Of a DNA stretch of 64,000 bases, positions 46,391 to 60,600 are shown piece after piece. Numbering within the stretch: position 1 is the first letter of the stretch; the number at the start of each line of letters is the position of its first letter. The notes below the pieces were generated by a model. That model had not been told where the DNA came from. It made no database searches and saw nothing but the letters and a program-made list of their open reading frames with translations. The stretch spans positions 4,945,669 to 5,009,668 of the forward strand of contig CANTUZ010000014.1 of NCBI GenBank assembly GCA_947846985.1, in the 5' to 3' direction. The position numbers and the translations under genes were made by a program. The DNA comes from Fratercula arctica (lineage: Eukaryota; Chordata; Aves; Charadriiformes; Alcidae).

Positions 46391-47039
46391 AGGGATCCCC
46401 CCCCCCCATGTCCCCCCCCCCGCCACGCCCCCCCCCAAACCCCCTCGCAGGCGGTGGGTGCTGTTAGTCCAGTCTTTATTGCCCGGGCCCCCCCCCCCCC
46501 GGCGATGGGGGAGGGGGTTGAGGGGTGGGGGAGGGGTCCTCTCGCCCCTCCCCCTCCAGCTTTGTTCCCCGTTGGGGGGGGGGAAGGGGAGTGGGGGCGA
46601 CCCTTCCCCCCCCCCCATTATTCCAGTCTTTATCCCGCCCCCTTGGTCACAAGCTCCGCCCCCTCCCCTCCCCCCACCCCCCCCCCGCGAGGGGGGAGGG
46701 GCGTTTGGCAGCAACGGGGGGGGGGAGGGGCGACGGGGGGGGGGGGGGAAGGGGGGACACCCCCCCCCACCCCCCAAATCTCCGGGCTCCCCTAAGGCAG
46801 CGTGGCAGGGACAGGGTTAGTGACACGGGGGGGGGGCTGACTCCCCCCCGCCCTAAAGGGGGGGGTCCCCAAAGTGTGTGGGGACCCCCAAAAGTGTGTG
46901 TGGGGGGGCCCTCTCCCCCCCCCTCGAGGTGAAGCCCCTCCCCCAACGGGGTGACGCCCCCCCGAAAAAAGTGGGGCCCCCCCCAAAAATGGGGTGAACC
47001 CACCCCAAAACGGGCGCGATGCCCCCCAAATAACGTGGG
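46391..47039. other. C/G-rich segment between OVOL1 and PC
   Basis: Long C and G runs with little complexity. TTTATT at 46475-46480 is AATAAA on the - strand and could be a distal poly(A) signal for PC, 2.15 kb beyond its stop, but the tandem repeat in between makes this uncertain. No exon recognised. Confidence 0.4.
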
Positions 47040-48385
47040 GCCCCCCCAAAATTAAGGGGCGCCCCCAAACATGGGGCCCCCCCAATTAACAGGTAACCCC
47101 CACAAAATGGGGTCACCCCCCCCCAATTAAGAGATGCCTCCCCAATTAAGACGTAACTCCCCCAATTAAGGGATGACCCCCCCCCAAAAGGGGGGGGGGC
47201 CCCCCCCCTTAAGAGATGACCCCCAATTAAGGGGCGCTCCCCCCAACTAAGGCATGCCGCCCCAATTATAGAGTCCCCCCTAATTAACAGGTGACCCCCC
47301 CCAATTAAGGGGTGTCCCCCCAAATAAGGGGTGCCCCCCAATTAAGAGCTCAGCCCCCCCAATTAAGGGCACCCCCCCAATTAAGGGGTACCCCCCAATT
47401 AAGGGTACACCCCCCCAATTAAGGGTACACCCCCAATTAAGGGCTGCCCCCCAATTAAGTGTGCACTCCCCCAATTAAGGGCACCCCCCCAATTAAGGGC
47501 ACCCCCCCAATTAAGGGGTACCCCCAAATTAAGGGTACACCTCCCCAATTAAGGGCACCCCCCCAATTAAGGGCACCCCCCCAATTAAGGGGTACCCCCC
47601 AATTAAGGGTACACCCCCCCAATTAAGGGCACCCCCCAAATTAAGGGTACCCCCCCAATTAAGGGTACACCCCCAATTAAGGGCACCCCCCCAATTAAGT
47701 GTGCACTCCCCCAATTAAGGGCACCCCCCCAATTAAGGGCACCCCCCCAATTAAGGGGTACCCCCCAATTAAGGGTACACCCCCCCAATTAAGGGCACCC
47801 CCCCCAATTAAGGGTACACCCCCCCAATTAAGGGCTGCCCTCCAATTAAGGGTACACCCCTATTAAGGTACCCCCAATTAAGGGCTCCCCCATTAAGGGT
47901 ACACCCCCCCAATTAAGGGCAACCCCCCCAATTAAAGGGCAAACCCCACCCAATTAAGGGGTACCCCCAAATTAAAGGGTACACCTGCCCAAATTAAGGG
48001 CAACACCCCCCAATTAAGGGGTACCCCCCCAATTAAGGGTACACCTCCCCAATTAAGGGGCAACCCCCCCAATTAAGGGTAAACCCCCCAAATTAAGGGT
48101 ACCCCCAAATTAAGGGTACAACACCCCCCAATTAAGGGCTGCCCCCCAATTAGGGTAACCCCCCCATTAATGGGCGACCCCCCAATTAAAGGGTAACCCC
48201 CCAATTAAGGGGTACCCCCAAATTAAGGGTACACCCCCCCAATTAAGGGCACCCCCCCAATTAAGGGCTGCCCTCCAATTAAGGGTTAGCACCCCCCCAA
48301 GTAAAAGGGTACCGCACCCCAATTAAGGGCACCCCCCCAATTAAGGGTACCCCCCCAATTAAGGGCTCCCCCCCAATTAAGCTGT
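47040..48385. repeat. CCCCCCAATTAAGGGC minisatellite
   Basis: About 70 units of 17-20 bp: C run, AATTAAGGG, then CACC, TACA or CTG. Fairly regular to about 47850, then with more indels to 48385. The AATTAA core is a palindromic AT island in an otherwise GC-rich array. Confidence 0.95.
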
Positions 48386-48633
48386 ACCCCCTTTCGCACA
48401 GCAGGGGGCGCCATAGGGAGGAGGCGGGGGCGCAGGTCGCTCTTAAAGGGCCAGCGCACCATTTGGCGGGGGGGGGGGGGGCTTTTTTGGGGGGGGGGTG
48501 GGGTGGGGTGGCTTTTTTTTGTGTTTTTTTTTTTTGGGGGGGGAGGTGGTGTCAGAGAGGTTTCGGGGGTGGGGGTGGTGGTTGGCGAGGGGGGTGTTGG
48601 TCCTTTTCTCCCCCCCCCCGCCAAAACCTCCTT

Positions 48634-51600
48634 CTACTCGATTTCGACGATGAGATCGTCCCCCTCCAGGCTCATGCCGGGGCGGACGTGGAGGCGGGTG
48701 ACGGTCCCCGCCAGGGGGGCTGTCACCACCGTCTCCATCTTCATGGCGCTGAGGACGCAGAGGGGGTCGCCCTTGGCCACCGTCGCCCCCGCCTCCACCC
48801 GCACCTCCACCACCTCCCCCGGCATGGGGGCCCCCACCTGCCCCTTGGCCCCTCGCTCCGCCTTGGGGTGCACGTGCATCTCCTGGAAGGGGGGGGGGGG
48901 GGAAAGAGGAATAAAAGGGGGGGTCGGGGGGGGGGGGGGTGTTGTGTCCCCCCAGACCCCCTTGTGTCCCCCAGAGCCCCCCCAGAACCACCCGTGTCCC
49001 CAACGACCCCCCCCCCCCCATCTCCCCGTGTCACCCAAGACCCCCACTATGGTCCCTGGGGCACCTCCTGTGTCCCCCAGGACCCCCCCCATGGACCCCC
49101 AAGACCCACCCCGTGTACCCCAAAACCCCCCTGTGTCCCCCAAGATCCCCCCTATGGTCCCTGGGACCCCCCCCCCATGTCCCCAAGACCCCCCCCCCCC
49201 CTGTGTCCCCCAGGACCCCCCCATGGTCTCTCAGACTCCCCCATGTCCCTTAACCCCCCCCCACCCCGTGTCCCCCAAGACCCCCCCACGTACCCTAGGA
49301 CCCCCCCCGTGGTCCTTGGAACCCCCCCCCTCCTTGTGTCCCCCAGAACCTTCATGTGTCCCCCAAGATCACCAAAGACCCCCCCCCTCAGATGCCCCTG
49401 GACCCCCCAAATGCCCACCCCAAACCCCCTCGGACCCCTCCCAGCCCCCCCAAATCCCCCTAAACCCCTCAGCCCCCCCCAGCCCCCCTAAATTTCCTCA
49501 GCCCCCCTCGTTCCCCCAACAAAATCTCCCCCCATCATCCCTCCATCCCCCCTTCAGACCCCCCCCAGACCCACCTAAACCCCCCCAAGACACCTCCAGA
49601 CCCCCCCCCAGACCTCCCTAAACACCCCTAACTACACCGCCAAGGACCCCCCCAGACCCCTCCTGACCCCCCTCCATGCCCTGAGTGTCTCACACGAGGA
49701 TGGAGCGCGGTTGCCCACCGAGTTCGGAGAAAACCTCCCCCCCCATCCCCTCAGACCCCCCCAAAACCCCCCTGAGACCCCCCCCAGACCCCCCTAAACC
49801 CCCCCAAGACACCTCCAGACCCCCCCCAGACCCCCCCTCCGTGCCCTGAGTGTCTCACAGGAGGACAGAGCGCGGTTGCCCACCGAGTTCGGAGAAAACC
49901 GCCCCCCCCCATCCCCTCAGACCCCCCCAAACCCCCCTGAGACCCCCCCCAGACCCCCCTAAACCCCCCAGACCCCCCCCCGAGACCCCCCCCAGACCCC
50001 CCTAAACCCCCCAAGACCCCTCCAGACCCCCCCTCCATGCCCTGAGTGTCTCACACGAGGACGGAGCGCGGTTGCCCACTGAGTTCGGAGAAAACCTCCC
50101 CCCCCATCCCCTCAGACCCCCCCCAAACCCCCCTGAGACCCCCCCCAGACCCCCCTAAACCCCCAGACCCCCCCTCCAGACCCCCCCCAGACCCCCCTAA
50201 ACACCCCCAGACCCCCCCCAGACCCCTCCTGACCCCCCCTCCATGCCCTGAGTGTCTCACACGAGGACGGAGCGCGGTTGCCCACCGAGTTCGGAGAAAA
50301 CCTCCCCCCCCCCATCCCTTCAGACCCCCCCAAACCCCCCTGAGACCCCCCCCCAGACCCCCCTAAACCCCCCCAAGACACCTCCAGACCCCCCCCAGAC
50401 CCCCCCTCCATGCCCTGAGTGTCTCACACAAGGACAGAGCGCGGTTGCCCACCGAGTTCGGAGAAAACCGCCCCCCCCCATCCCCTCAGACCCCCCCAAA
50501 CCCCCCTGAGATGCCCCCAGACCCCCCAAGACACCCCCAGACCCCCCCCCGAGACCCCTCCAGACCCCCCTAAACCCCCCCAAGACACCCCACCAAGACC
50601 CCCTAAACCCCCCTCCATGCCCTGAGTGTCTCACACAAGGACAGAGCGCGGTTGCCCACCGAGTTCGGAGAAAACCTCCCCCCCCCCCATCCCCTCAGAC
50701 CCCCCCAAACCCCCCTGAGATGCCCCCAGACCCCCCAAGACACCCCCAGACCCCCCCCCCGAGACCCCCCCCAAACCCCCCTAAACCCCCCCTCCATGCC
50801 CTGAGTGTCTCACACGAGGACGGAGCGCAGTTGCCCACTGAGTTCAGAGAAAATCGCCCCCCCCCATCCCCCTCAGACCCCCCCAAACCCCCCCCGAGAC
50901 CCCCCACACAGACCCCCCTAACCCCCCCCCCCCCCCGGCCCCCCACCTTCATGGCCTGGGTGTCCCGCACGAGGATGGAGCGCAGCTGCCCGTTGAGCTC
51001 GAAGAAAACCTCCCGCTGCCCCGCGGCGTTCAGGTCCCCCAGCGCCAGCGCCTTGATGTGCAGCGTCTTCCCCCGCTCCAGCTCCACCTGCGCGGGCCAG
51101 GGCCGAGCGTGCGAGAAGTGCCCCCCCAGTCCCCTCCCAGTGCCTCCCAGTCCCCCCCAGTCCCCTCCCAGTGCCTCCCAGTCCCCTCCAGTCCCCTCCC
51201 AGTGCCTCCCAGTCCCCTCCAGTCTCCTCCCAGTCCCCCCCAGCCAGTCCCCCCTCCCCTCCAGTGCCGTCCCCAGTCCCCTCCCAGTCCCAAGTCCCCT
51301 CCAGTCTCCCTCCCAGTCCCCCCCAGTCCCCTCCCAGTGCCTCCCAGTCCCCTCCAGTCTCCTTCCAGCGCCTCCCAGTCCCCTCCAGTCTCCTCCCAGT
51401 CCCCTCCAGTCTCCTTCCAGTCCCCTCCAGTCTCCTTCCAGCGTCTCTCAGTCCCCTCCAGTCCCCTCCCAGTGCCTCCCAGTCCCCTCCAGTCTCCTTC
51501 CAGCGCCTCTCAGTCCCCTCCAGTCCCCTCCCAGTGCCCCCCAGCCCTCTCCCAGTGCTTCCCAGCCCCTTCCCAGTGCCCTCCAGCTGCCTCCCGGTGC

Positions 51601-54600
51601 CCCCCAGCCTCCCAAGCCTGCCCCACCTCAAACTCCTCGGCGATGGTGGGCCCCTCGAGGAAGAGGCGGGTGCCCAGGCAGGAGACAGGGCCGAAGGTGG
51701 AGGTGAAGGTGCGGAAATCGTCGTAGACTTTGGGGTAGAGGGCGGCCGAGAGCAGGTCCTCGGGGGCGGGGGGGGCCCCGTGCCGCGTCCCCAGCTCCTG
51801 CCCCAGCGCCTCGAAGTCCAGTGGGGGCAGTGAAGCCCCCGGCCGCCCCTCAACGCGGGGCAGGTCCTTCAGTACCTGTTGGGGGGGGGAATGAAGGGCG
51901 TTGGCATGGCAACGGGGGGGCTGGGTGCTGTGGGAATGGGTGATGGAGGGGGTGGGAGGGACTGCAGCATCCTGCCCTGGGCTCGTTGCTAGGGACAGGT
52001 GCTGTGGGGACCCGTTGCTAGGGACTGGTGCCATGGCAACCATGAATGGGACCCGTTACTAGGGACCAGTGCCATGGCAACCATCACTGGGACCTGTTGC
52101 TAGGGACCGGTGCCATGGCAACCAGACATAGGGACTCGTTGCTAGGGACTGGTGCTGTGGGGACCCATTGCTAGGGTCGGGTGCCATGGCAACCATCAAT
52201 GGGACCTGTTGCTAGGGACCAGTGCCATGGCAACCATCACTGGGAGCTGTTGCTAGGGACCGGTGCCATGGCAACCAGACATAGGGACTCGTTGCTAGGG
52301 ACTGGTGCTGTGGGGACCCATTGCTAGGGTCGGGTGCCATGGCAACCATCAATGGGACCTGTTGCTAGGGACCAGTGCCACAGCAACTGTTAGTGGGACC
52401 TGTTGCTAGGGTCAGGTGCCATGGCAACCATCACTGGGACCCATTGCTAGGGTCAGGTGCCATGGCAACCATCAATGGGACCCGTTGCTAGGGACCAGTG
52501 CCATGGCAACCATCACTGGGAGCTGTTGCTAGGGACCAGTGCCATGGCAACCAGACATAGGGACTCGTTGCTAGGGACTGGTGCTGTGGGGAGCCGTTGC
52601 TAGGGTAGGGTGCCATGGCAACCATCAGTGGGACCTGTTGCTAGGGACCGGTGCCATGGCAACTGTTAGTGGGACCTGTTGCTAGGGTCGGGTGCCATGG
52701 CAACAAGCACAGGGATCCGTTGCTATGGATGGGTGCCATGGCAACCGGTAGTGGGACCCGTTGCTAGTGCCTGGTGCCATGGCAACAGCACAGGGACCTG
52801 AGGACTCCTCCCAGTGCCTCCCAGTCCCTTCCCAGTGCCTCCCAGTTCCTTTCCAGTGGCTCCCGCTGCCCTCCCAGTCCCCTCCAGCCTCCTCCCAGTC
52901 CCCTCCAGTGCCTCCCAGTTCCTTTCCAGTGGCTCCCGCTGCCCTCCCAGTCCCCTCCAGCCTCCTCCCAGTCCCCTCCAGTGCCTCCCAGTCCCTTTCC
53001 AGTGCCTCCCAGTGCCCTCCCATCTCCTCCCAGTCCCCTCCAGCCTCTTCCCAGTCCCATCCAGTGCCTCCCAGTCTCCTCCCAGCTTCTTCCATCTCCT
53101 CCCAGTCCCTTCCCAGTGCCCTCCCATCTCTTCCCAGTCCCCTCCAGGACTCCCTAGTCTCCTCCCAGCCTCTTCCATCTTCTCCCAGTGCCTCCCAAGC
53201 CCTCCCAGTTCCTTCCCAGTGCCTCCCAGTCCCCTCCCAGTGTCTCCCAGTACTCACCCGGGAGCGGAAGGGTTCGGGGAAGCCCCCCGGGGGGATTCCG
53301 ATGTGGCCCTGGAGGAACTCCACGACGGAGAGGGGGAAGGAGAGCTCGTCCGCCCGCGCCTCCACCTCCTCCCGCGACAGCCCGTTCTGCACCATGAACT
53401 GCGCCAGGTCCCCCACCACCTTCGAGGACGGCGTCACCTGCACCCAGCAACGTCACCCCGGGGGGGGGGATGTGTCACCTCGTGGGGTCACCTCGTGGGG
53501 TCACCCCGAGGTGTCACCCCACTATGCTGCTCCCACAGGGATCCTTCCTAGGGATGGGGAGCAGCTCGCCCCATGGAGCACCCAACCCATGGAGCACCCA
53601 ACCCATGGGCACCACCTCATGGAGACCATCTACCCCACGGAGACCACCCTCTGGAGACCACCCGTCCCATGGAGACCACTTGCCCCATGGAGACCACTCG
53701 CCCCAGTGAGACCACCCAATGGGACCATCCCACCCCACAGAAACTGTCCTACTCCATAGGCATCATCTACCCCATGGATCCTATCCTACAGAGACCACCC
53801 ACCCCATGGAGACCACCCTATGGAGACCACCCACCCCACAGAGATCATCCCACCCCATGGAGACTGCCTTTTCCATGGAGACCACCCATCCCATGGAGAC
53901 CATCTATCCCACAGAGACTCCCCACCCCATGGATACCACCCACCTCACAGAGATCACCCCATGGAGACCACCTCACCCCACGGAGACGATCCTACTCCAT
54001 GGAGACCACCCACCCCATGGAGACCACCCATCCCACAGACATCACCTATTCCACAGAGACCATCTCCATCGACACCACTCCATGGAGATCACCTCCCCCA
54101 TAGAGAGTGCCCCATGAAGACCACCCCCAACCCCTTCCCAGCCCCACCTTAATGAGGTCCCCGAGGATCTTGTTGGCCTCGGTGTAGGCTTTCTTGACCT
54201 CCTTGAACTTGTGGCCCAGCCCCATGGCGTGGGCCTGGAAGTGGAGGTTGGTGTATTGTCCCCCCGGGATCTCGTTCTCGTAGACGTCCGCGTTGCCCGA
54301 CTTCATGGTGGCCGTGCAGTCGAAGGCGGCGTAGAGCGCCCGCGCCGCCTCCCAGTACTCGCTGTACTCAAACACCCGCTCCAGTGCGATGCCTGCGGGG
54401 TGGCATGGGTGGGGGTCACCCATGGATGGGGACCCCGTGGGGACACCACGGTGAGGGGGGGGCCATGGGTTGGGGGCCACCGTGGTTGAGGGCCACTATG
54501 GATTGGGCATGATGTCGTGACTGAGGTGGCACCACCATGGCCATGGTACCGTTGTCGTGACCACGGTTGCATTACCATGGCCACAGGCCCATCAACATGG

Positions 54601-57600
54601 CCATGGTGGCACCTCCATGACCATGGTGGCACCACCATGGCCATAGTATCATTGCTGCGACCACGCTGGCATCACCATGGCCACAGGCCCATCAATATGG
54701 CCATGGTGGCACCACCGTGGTGGCGCCTTCATGACCATGGCCATCGTGCCATTGCCATGACCACAGTGCCATTAGCATGACCATGATGCCGTGGCCAAGA
54801 CCATGGCAGCACCTCCATGACCCACATTGACACCTCCATGATCACATTGGCATTACCAAGACCATGGTGACAACCCCAATGACCATGTTGCCACCTCCTG
54901 ACTGTGTTGCCAATACCAAGACCACGGTGGCACCTCCATGACCATAATGGCACCTCCATGACTATGTCACCAACTCCCTGACCATGTTGCCACCTCCCTG
55001 ACCATGGTGGCACCTCCCTGACCATGGTGGCATCTCCATAGCCATGTCACCACCTCCCTGACCACCTTGCCATTGCCAAGACCATGGTGGCACCTCCATG
55101 ACCATGATGGCACCTCCATGACTATGTCACCAACTCCCTGACCATGGTGGCACCTCCCTGACCATGGTGGCATCTCCATAGTCATGTCACCACCTCCCTG
55201 ACCACCTTGCCCTTGCAAGACCATGGTGGCACCTCCATAACCACTCCACCACCTCCATGACCACATGGCCATTGCCAAGACCATGGTGGGACTTCCATAA
55301 CTACGTCACCACCTCCCTGACCATGTTGTCACCTCCCTGACCACGTCACCATCTCCGAGACCCCGGTGGCCCCTCCGAGGGGCTGTCCGTACCTGTGTCG
55401 AGGGGGGTCCCGCGGGCGCAGGCCACCAAGGCGCCCATGCTGGGTTGGGAGGTCATGCCGGACATGGCGTCCACGGCCACGTCCACCACGTCGGCGCCGG
55501 CGTTGGCGGCCGCCAGCATGGAGGCCACGCCGGCCCCGGCGGTGTCGTGGGTGTGGATGTGCAGCGGCACCTCGGGGAACTGCTCCCGCAGGGCCCCCAC
55601 CAGCAACCGGGCGGCCGCCGGCGTCAGCAGCCCCGCCATGTCCTGGGAGGGGGGGGGGGGGGGGAACGACACGGGGGTCATGGGGACCCCCCACCTCCCA
55701 GAATATCTCCACTCCACCCCCCCCCCCAGGAGCTGCCCCACTGTGTCTTGGGGGAGTAAGGGACCCCCAAAACCACCACCCAGCCCCCCAGGATCTCCAA
55801 ATCCCCCCCCCAGACCCCCAAATCCCCCCTCCCAGCCCCCAAAAGTCCCTTCCACCCCCCAAATTCCCCCTCCCAGCCCCCAAGACCCCCGAATTCCCCC
55901 CTCTCATCCCTCCAATCCCCCCTCCCAGCCCCCCAGGACGCCCAAATACCCCTCCCAACCCCCCCAGGACCCCCAAATCCCCCCTCCCAGCACCTCATTC
56001 CCCCTCCCAACCCCTCCCGACCCCCCCAAACCCCCTTCCAGCCCCTCCCGACCTCCCAAATCCCCCTCCCGACCTCCCCAAGCACCCCTCCCAGCCCCCC
56101 CAGGACCCCCAAATCCCCCTCCCTGCCCCTCATTCCCCCTCCTACCCCCCCAGGACCCCCTGAATTCCCCCTCCCGACCCCCCCAAGCCCCCCTCCCAGC
56201 CCCCCCAGGACCCTCAAATCCCCCTCCCAGCCCCCCAAACCCCCCTCCCAGCCCCTCATTCACCCTACCATCCCCTCCTGACCCCGCCAACCCCCCCTCC
56301 CAGCCCCCCCAGGACCCCCAAATCCTCCTCCCACTCCCTCCCGACCCCCCAAATTCCCCTCTCAGCCCCCCCAGGACCCCCAAATCCTCCTCCCACTCCC
56401 TCCCGACCCCCCAAACCCCCCTCCCAGCCCCCCCAGGACCCCCAAATCCTCCTCCCACCCCCTCCCGACCCCCCAAACCCCCCTCCCAGCCCCCCCAGGA
56501 CCCTCAAATCCCCCTCCCAGCCCCTCATTCTCCCTCCCACCCCCTCCCGACCCCACCAAACCCCCCTCCCAGCCCCCCCAGGACCCTCAAATCCCCCTCC
56601 CAGCCCCTCATTCTCCCTCCCACTCCCTCCCGACCCCGCCAACCCCCCCTCCCACCTCTCCAAGACCTCCAATTCCACATCCACACCCCCCCCCCCCAGA
56701 CCTTGATGCAGAGGATGTGGGTGCCGGCGGCCACCAGCTCGCGGGCCAGGCCCAGGTAGTAGTCGAGGCCGTACTTGGTGCGGGAGGGGTCGGCCACGTC
56801 CCCGGTGTAGGACAGGGCGGCCTCCACCACCGCCCCCGCCCGCCCCGCGGCCTCCAGCCCCAGCACCAGGTTGGGCAGGTAGTTGAGGGCGTCAAAGACT
56901 CGGAAAATGTCCATCCCGTTGGCCACCGCCACCTCGCAGAAGCTGGGGAAAAGGGGGGGGGGGGTTCAGGGGGCGCCTGGGGGTCCCCGTGTCCCCTTAT
57001 GTCCCATCAACCCTTTGTGACCCCCCCCCTGCGTTCTGGTGTCCCTTCATCCCTCCCTGATCTCTCATGGCCTCGTGAGCCCTCACCCCACCGCGTCCCT
57101 CCACATTCTCCCGTGTCCTTGACGTCCCCTGTTCCCTCATCCCACCGTCCCTCCCCACGTCCTCCCATGTCCCCATGTCCCTGATGTCCCCTCATACACC
57201 CCTTCCCTCCACGTCTCCCCATGTCCCCCCATGTCCCAATGTCCCCCAGTGTCCCCGTATCCCTCCATGTCCCCCAATGTCCCCATGTCCCCCCATGTCC
57301 CCCAGTGTCCCCATGTCCCCCCAGTGTCCCTATGTCCCCTCAGTGTCCCTATGTCCCCCTATGCCCCCGATCTCTCCACGTCTCCCCATGTCCCCCCAGT
57401 GTCCCCATGTCCCCCCAGTGTCCCTATGTCCCCCTATGCCCCCCATCTCTCCACGTCGCCCCATGTCCCCCCAGTGTCCCCATGTCCCCCCAGTGTCCCT
57501 ATGTCCCCTCAGTGTCCCTATGTCCCCCTATGCCCCCCATCTCTCCACGTCTCCCCATGTCCCCCCAGTATGCTCATGTCCCCTCAGTGTCCCTATGTCC

Positions 57601-60600
57601 CCCTATGCCCCCGATCTCTCCACATCTCCCCATGTCCCCCAGTGTCCCCATGTCCCCCCAGTGTCCCTATGTCCCCCTATGCCCCCCATCTCTCCACGTC
57701 TCCCCATGTCCCCCCAGTGTCCCCATGTCCCCTCAGTGTCCCTATGTCCCCCCATGCCCCCCATCTCTCCACGTCTCCCCATGTCCCCCCAGTGTCCCCA
57801 TGTCCCCTCAGTGTCCCTATGTCCCCCCATGCCCCCCATCTCTCCACGTCTCCCCATGTCCCCCAGTGTCCCCATGTCCCCTCAGTGTCCCTATGTCCCC
57901 CCATGCCCCCCATCCCTCCACGTCTCCCCACATCCCCCCATGTCCCACCGCCCCCACAGTGTCCCCACGTCCCCCCACGTCCCCGTCCCCCCCCCGGCTG
58001 ACCGGTAGATGACGTTGTCGGGGTAGTTGGTGTAGCCGACGGCGTTGGCGCCGCGCAGCAGCATCTGGAAGGGGATGTTGGGGACCAGGCGCCGCAGCTC
58101 CCGCAGCCGCTCCCAGGGGCACTCGTGCAGGAACCGCATGGCCACGTCGAAGGTGGCGCCTGCCGGACACGCCCCGTCCTCGTGTGCAAGCCCCGCCCCC
58201 TCCCCGTGCAAGCCAAACCCCTCCTTGCACAAGGCCCCCCCCCCCCAGTCCCACCTCAGCCCCTCTGCTTGGGGCTCCCTATGCAACCCAGTGAAGCCCC
58301 GCCCACTCCGCAAAGCCCCGCCCCCTGCAAAAGCCCCGCCCAGCCCTCAAAGCCCCGCCCACCCCTCAAAGCCCCGCCCCCTCAATGAAGCCCCGCCTTC
58401 CCGTGGCACCCCATGGATGCCCTGTCCCTGTGACCGCGCCCCCGGTGGCCACACCCCCTCAACGAAGCCCCGCCCCCCTCGGGGGGCAGCCCCACCCAGA
58501 TAAGGCTCAGCCCCCCACTGAAGCCCCGCCCCCCGTGACCCCAACCCCCCAGGCCCCACCCCCTCTCGACCCCACCTCTCCAGGCCCTGCCCCCTCCCAT
58601 GAGACCCCCCCTCCAGTCATCCAAGCCCCACCCCCGAAACCCCACCCATCCAGGCCCCGCCCCCCGAGACCCCACCCCTTCAAGCCCCGACCCCCGAGAC
58701 CCCACCCCAAACCCCTGCCCCTCCAGTCATCTAAGCCCCGCCCCCTGTTCCCCCACCCCCAGGCCCCGCCCACACGAGGCCCTTCCCCCTCCCCGAGACC
58801 CCACCCACCCAAGCCCCGCCCCCCGAGACCCCACCCCAAAACCCTGCCCTCCAGTCATCCAAGCCCCGCCCCCCCGTGCCCCCACCCCCCCAGGCCCCGC
58901 CCCCTCTCGACCCCACCTCTCCAGGCCCCGCCCACACGAGGCCCCTCCCCCAGAGACTCCACCCCTTCAAGCCCCACCCCCTGAGACCCCACCCTGAAAC
59001 CCTGCCCCCTCCAGTCATCCAAGCCCCGCCCCCCGTGACCCCACCCTCCCAGGCCCCGCCCCCTCTCGACCCCACCTCTTCAGGCCCCGCCCACACGAGG
59101 CCCCTCCCCCCTTCCCCAGAGACCCCACCCCTTCAAGCCCCGCCCCCCCGAGACCTCACTCCTCCAGGCCCCACCCCCCTCCAAGCCCCGCCCCTCCATG
59201 CCCCGCCCCCGCAACCCCGCCCCTCCATGCCCCATCCCCGTGCCCCCACCCCCCCAGGCCCCGCCCCCTCTCGACCCCACCTCTCCAGGCCCCGCCCACA
59301 CGAGGCCCCTCCCCCTTCCCCAGAGACCCCACCCACCCAAGCCCCGCCCCCCGAGACCCCACCCCAAAACCCTGCCCCTCCAGTCATCCAAGCCCCGCCC
59401 CCCGTGCCCCCACCCCCCCAGGCCCCGCCCCCTCTCGACCCCACCTCTCCAGGCCCCGCCCACACGAGGCCCCTCCCCCCTTCCCCAGAGACCCCACCCC
59501 TTCAAGCCCCGCCCCCCCGAGACCTCACTCCTCCAGGCCCCACCCCCCCTCCAAGCCCCGCCCCTCCATGCCCCGCCCCCGTAACCCCGCCCCTCCATGC
59601 CCCACCCCGTGCCCCCACCCCCCCAGGCCCCGCCCCCTCTCGACCCCACCTCTCCAGGCCCCGCCCACACGAGGCCCCTCCCCCTTCCCCAGAGACCCCA
59701 CCCCTTCAAGCCCCGCCCCCCCGAGACCCCACTCCTCCAGGCCCCACCCCCCTCCAAGCCCCGCCCCTCCATGCCCCGCCCCCGTAACCCCGCCCCTCCA
59801 TGCCCCATCCCCGTGCCCCCACCCCCCCAGGCCCCGCCCCCTCTCGACCCCACCTCTCCAGGCCCCGCCCACACGAGGCCCCTCCCCCCTTCCCCAGAGA
59901 CCCCACCCCTTCAAGCCCCGCCCCCCGAGACCCCACTCCTCCAGGCCCCACCCCCCTCCATGCCCCGCCCCTCCATGCCCCGCCCCCGTGACCCCGCCCC
60001 TCCATGCCCCGCCCCCGCCTCCCCCGTGGCCCCGCCCCCGCTGACCTCCCCAGGTCTCCATGCTGCAGAGGGGGCTGAGGTTGTGGGCGACGAAGGGGGC
60101 GACGCGGGCGAGGTCGCGGGTGCGGACGCGGGTGGCCAGCAGGGATTGGTGGGCGTCGCGGAAGGTGGTGTCGGTCAGCAGCAGCCCCCGGTGCCCCCGC
60201 ACCGCCCGGGCGAAGCCCCCCGGACCCTCCCGCGCCAGCACCTCCCGCAGTCCCGCTGGGGGGTCCCCTGCGCCAACGGGGTGGGGGGGGTCAGAGGGGA
60301 GGTCCTGGCACACGCACGGCACACGCCAAGGTGGGCCGTGCACATGCCAAGCACACACGGGGTGGGCGGACCACGGTAGGCCGCGCACATGCCACGGACA
60401 CGCCATGAACACGCCACGCACACGCAGTGGCACGCCGTGGACATGTGCCATGGGCATGCTATGGCACGCCATGAACACGCCACGCACACGCAGTGGCATG
60501 CCTTGGACATGTGCCATGAGCACGCTATGGCACGCCATGAACACGCCACGCACACGCAGTGGCACGCCGTGGACATGTGCCATGGACATGCTATGGCACA

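Noticed and set aside
49672..50856. Extra PC exons
   Set aside because: All seven copies contain TGA in the PC frame and lack a donor GT, so they are pseudo-exons.
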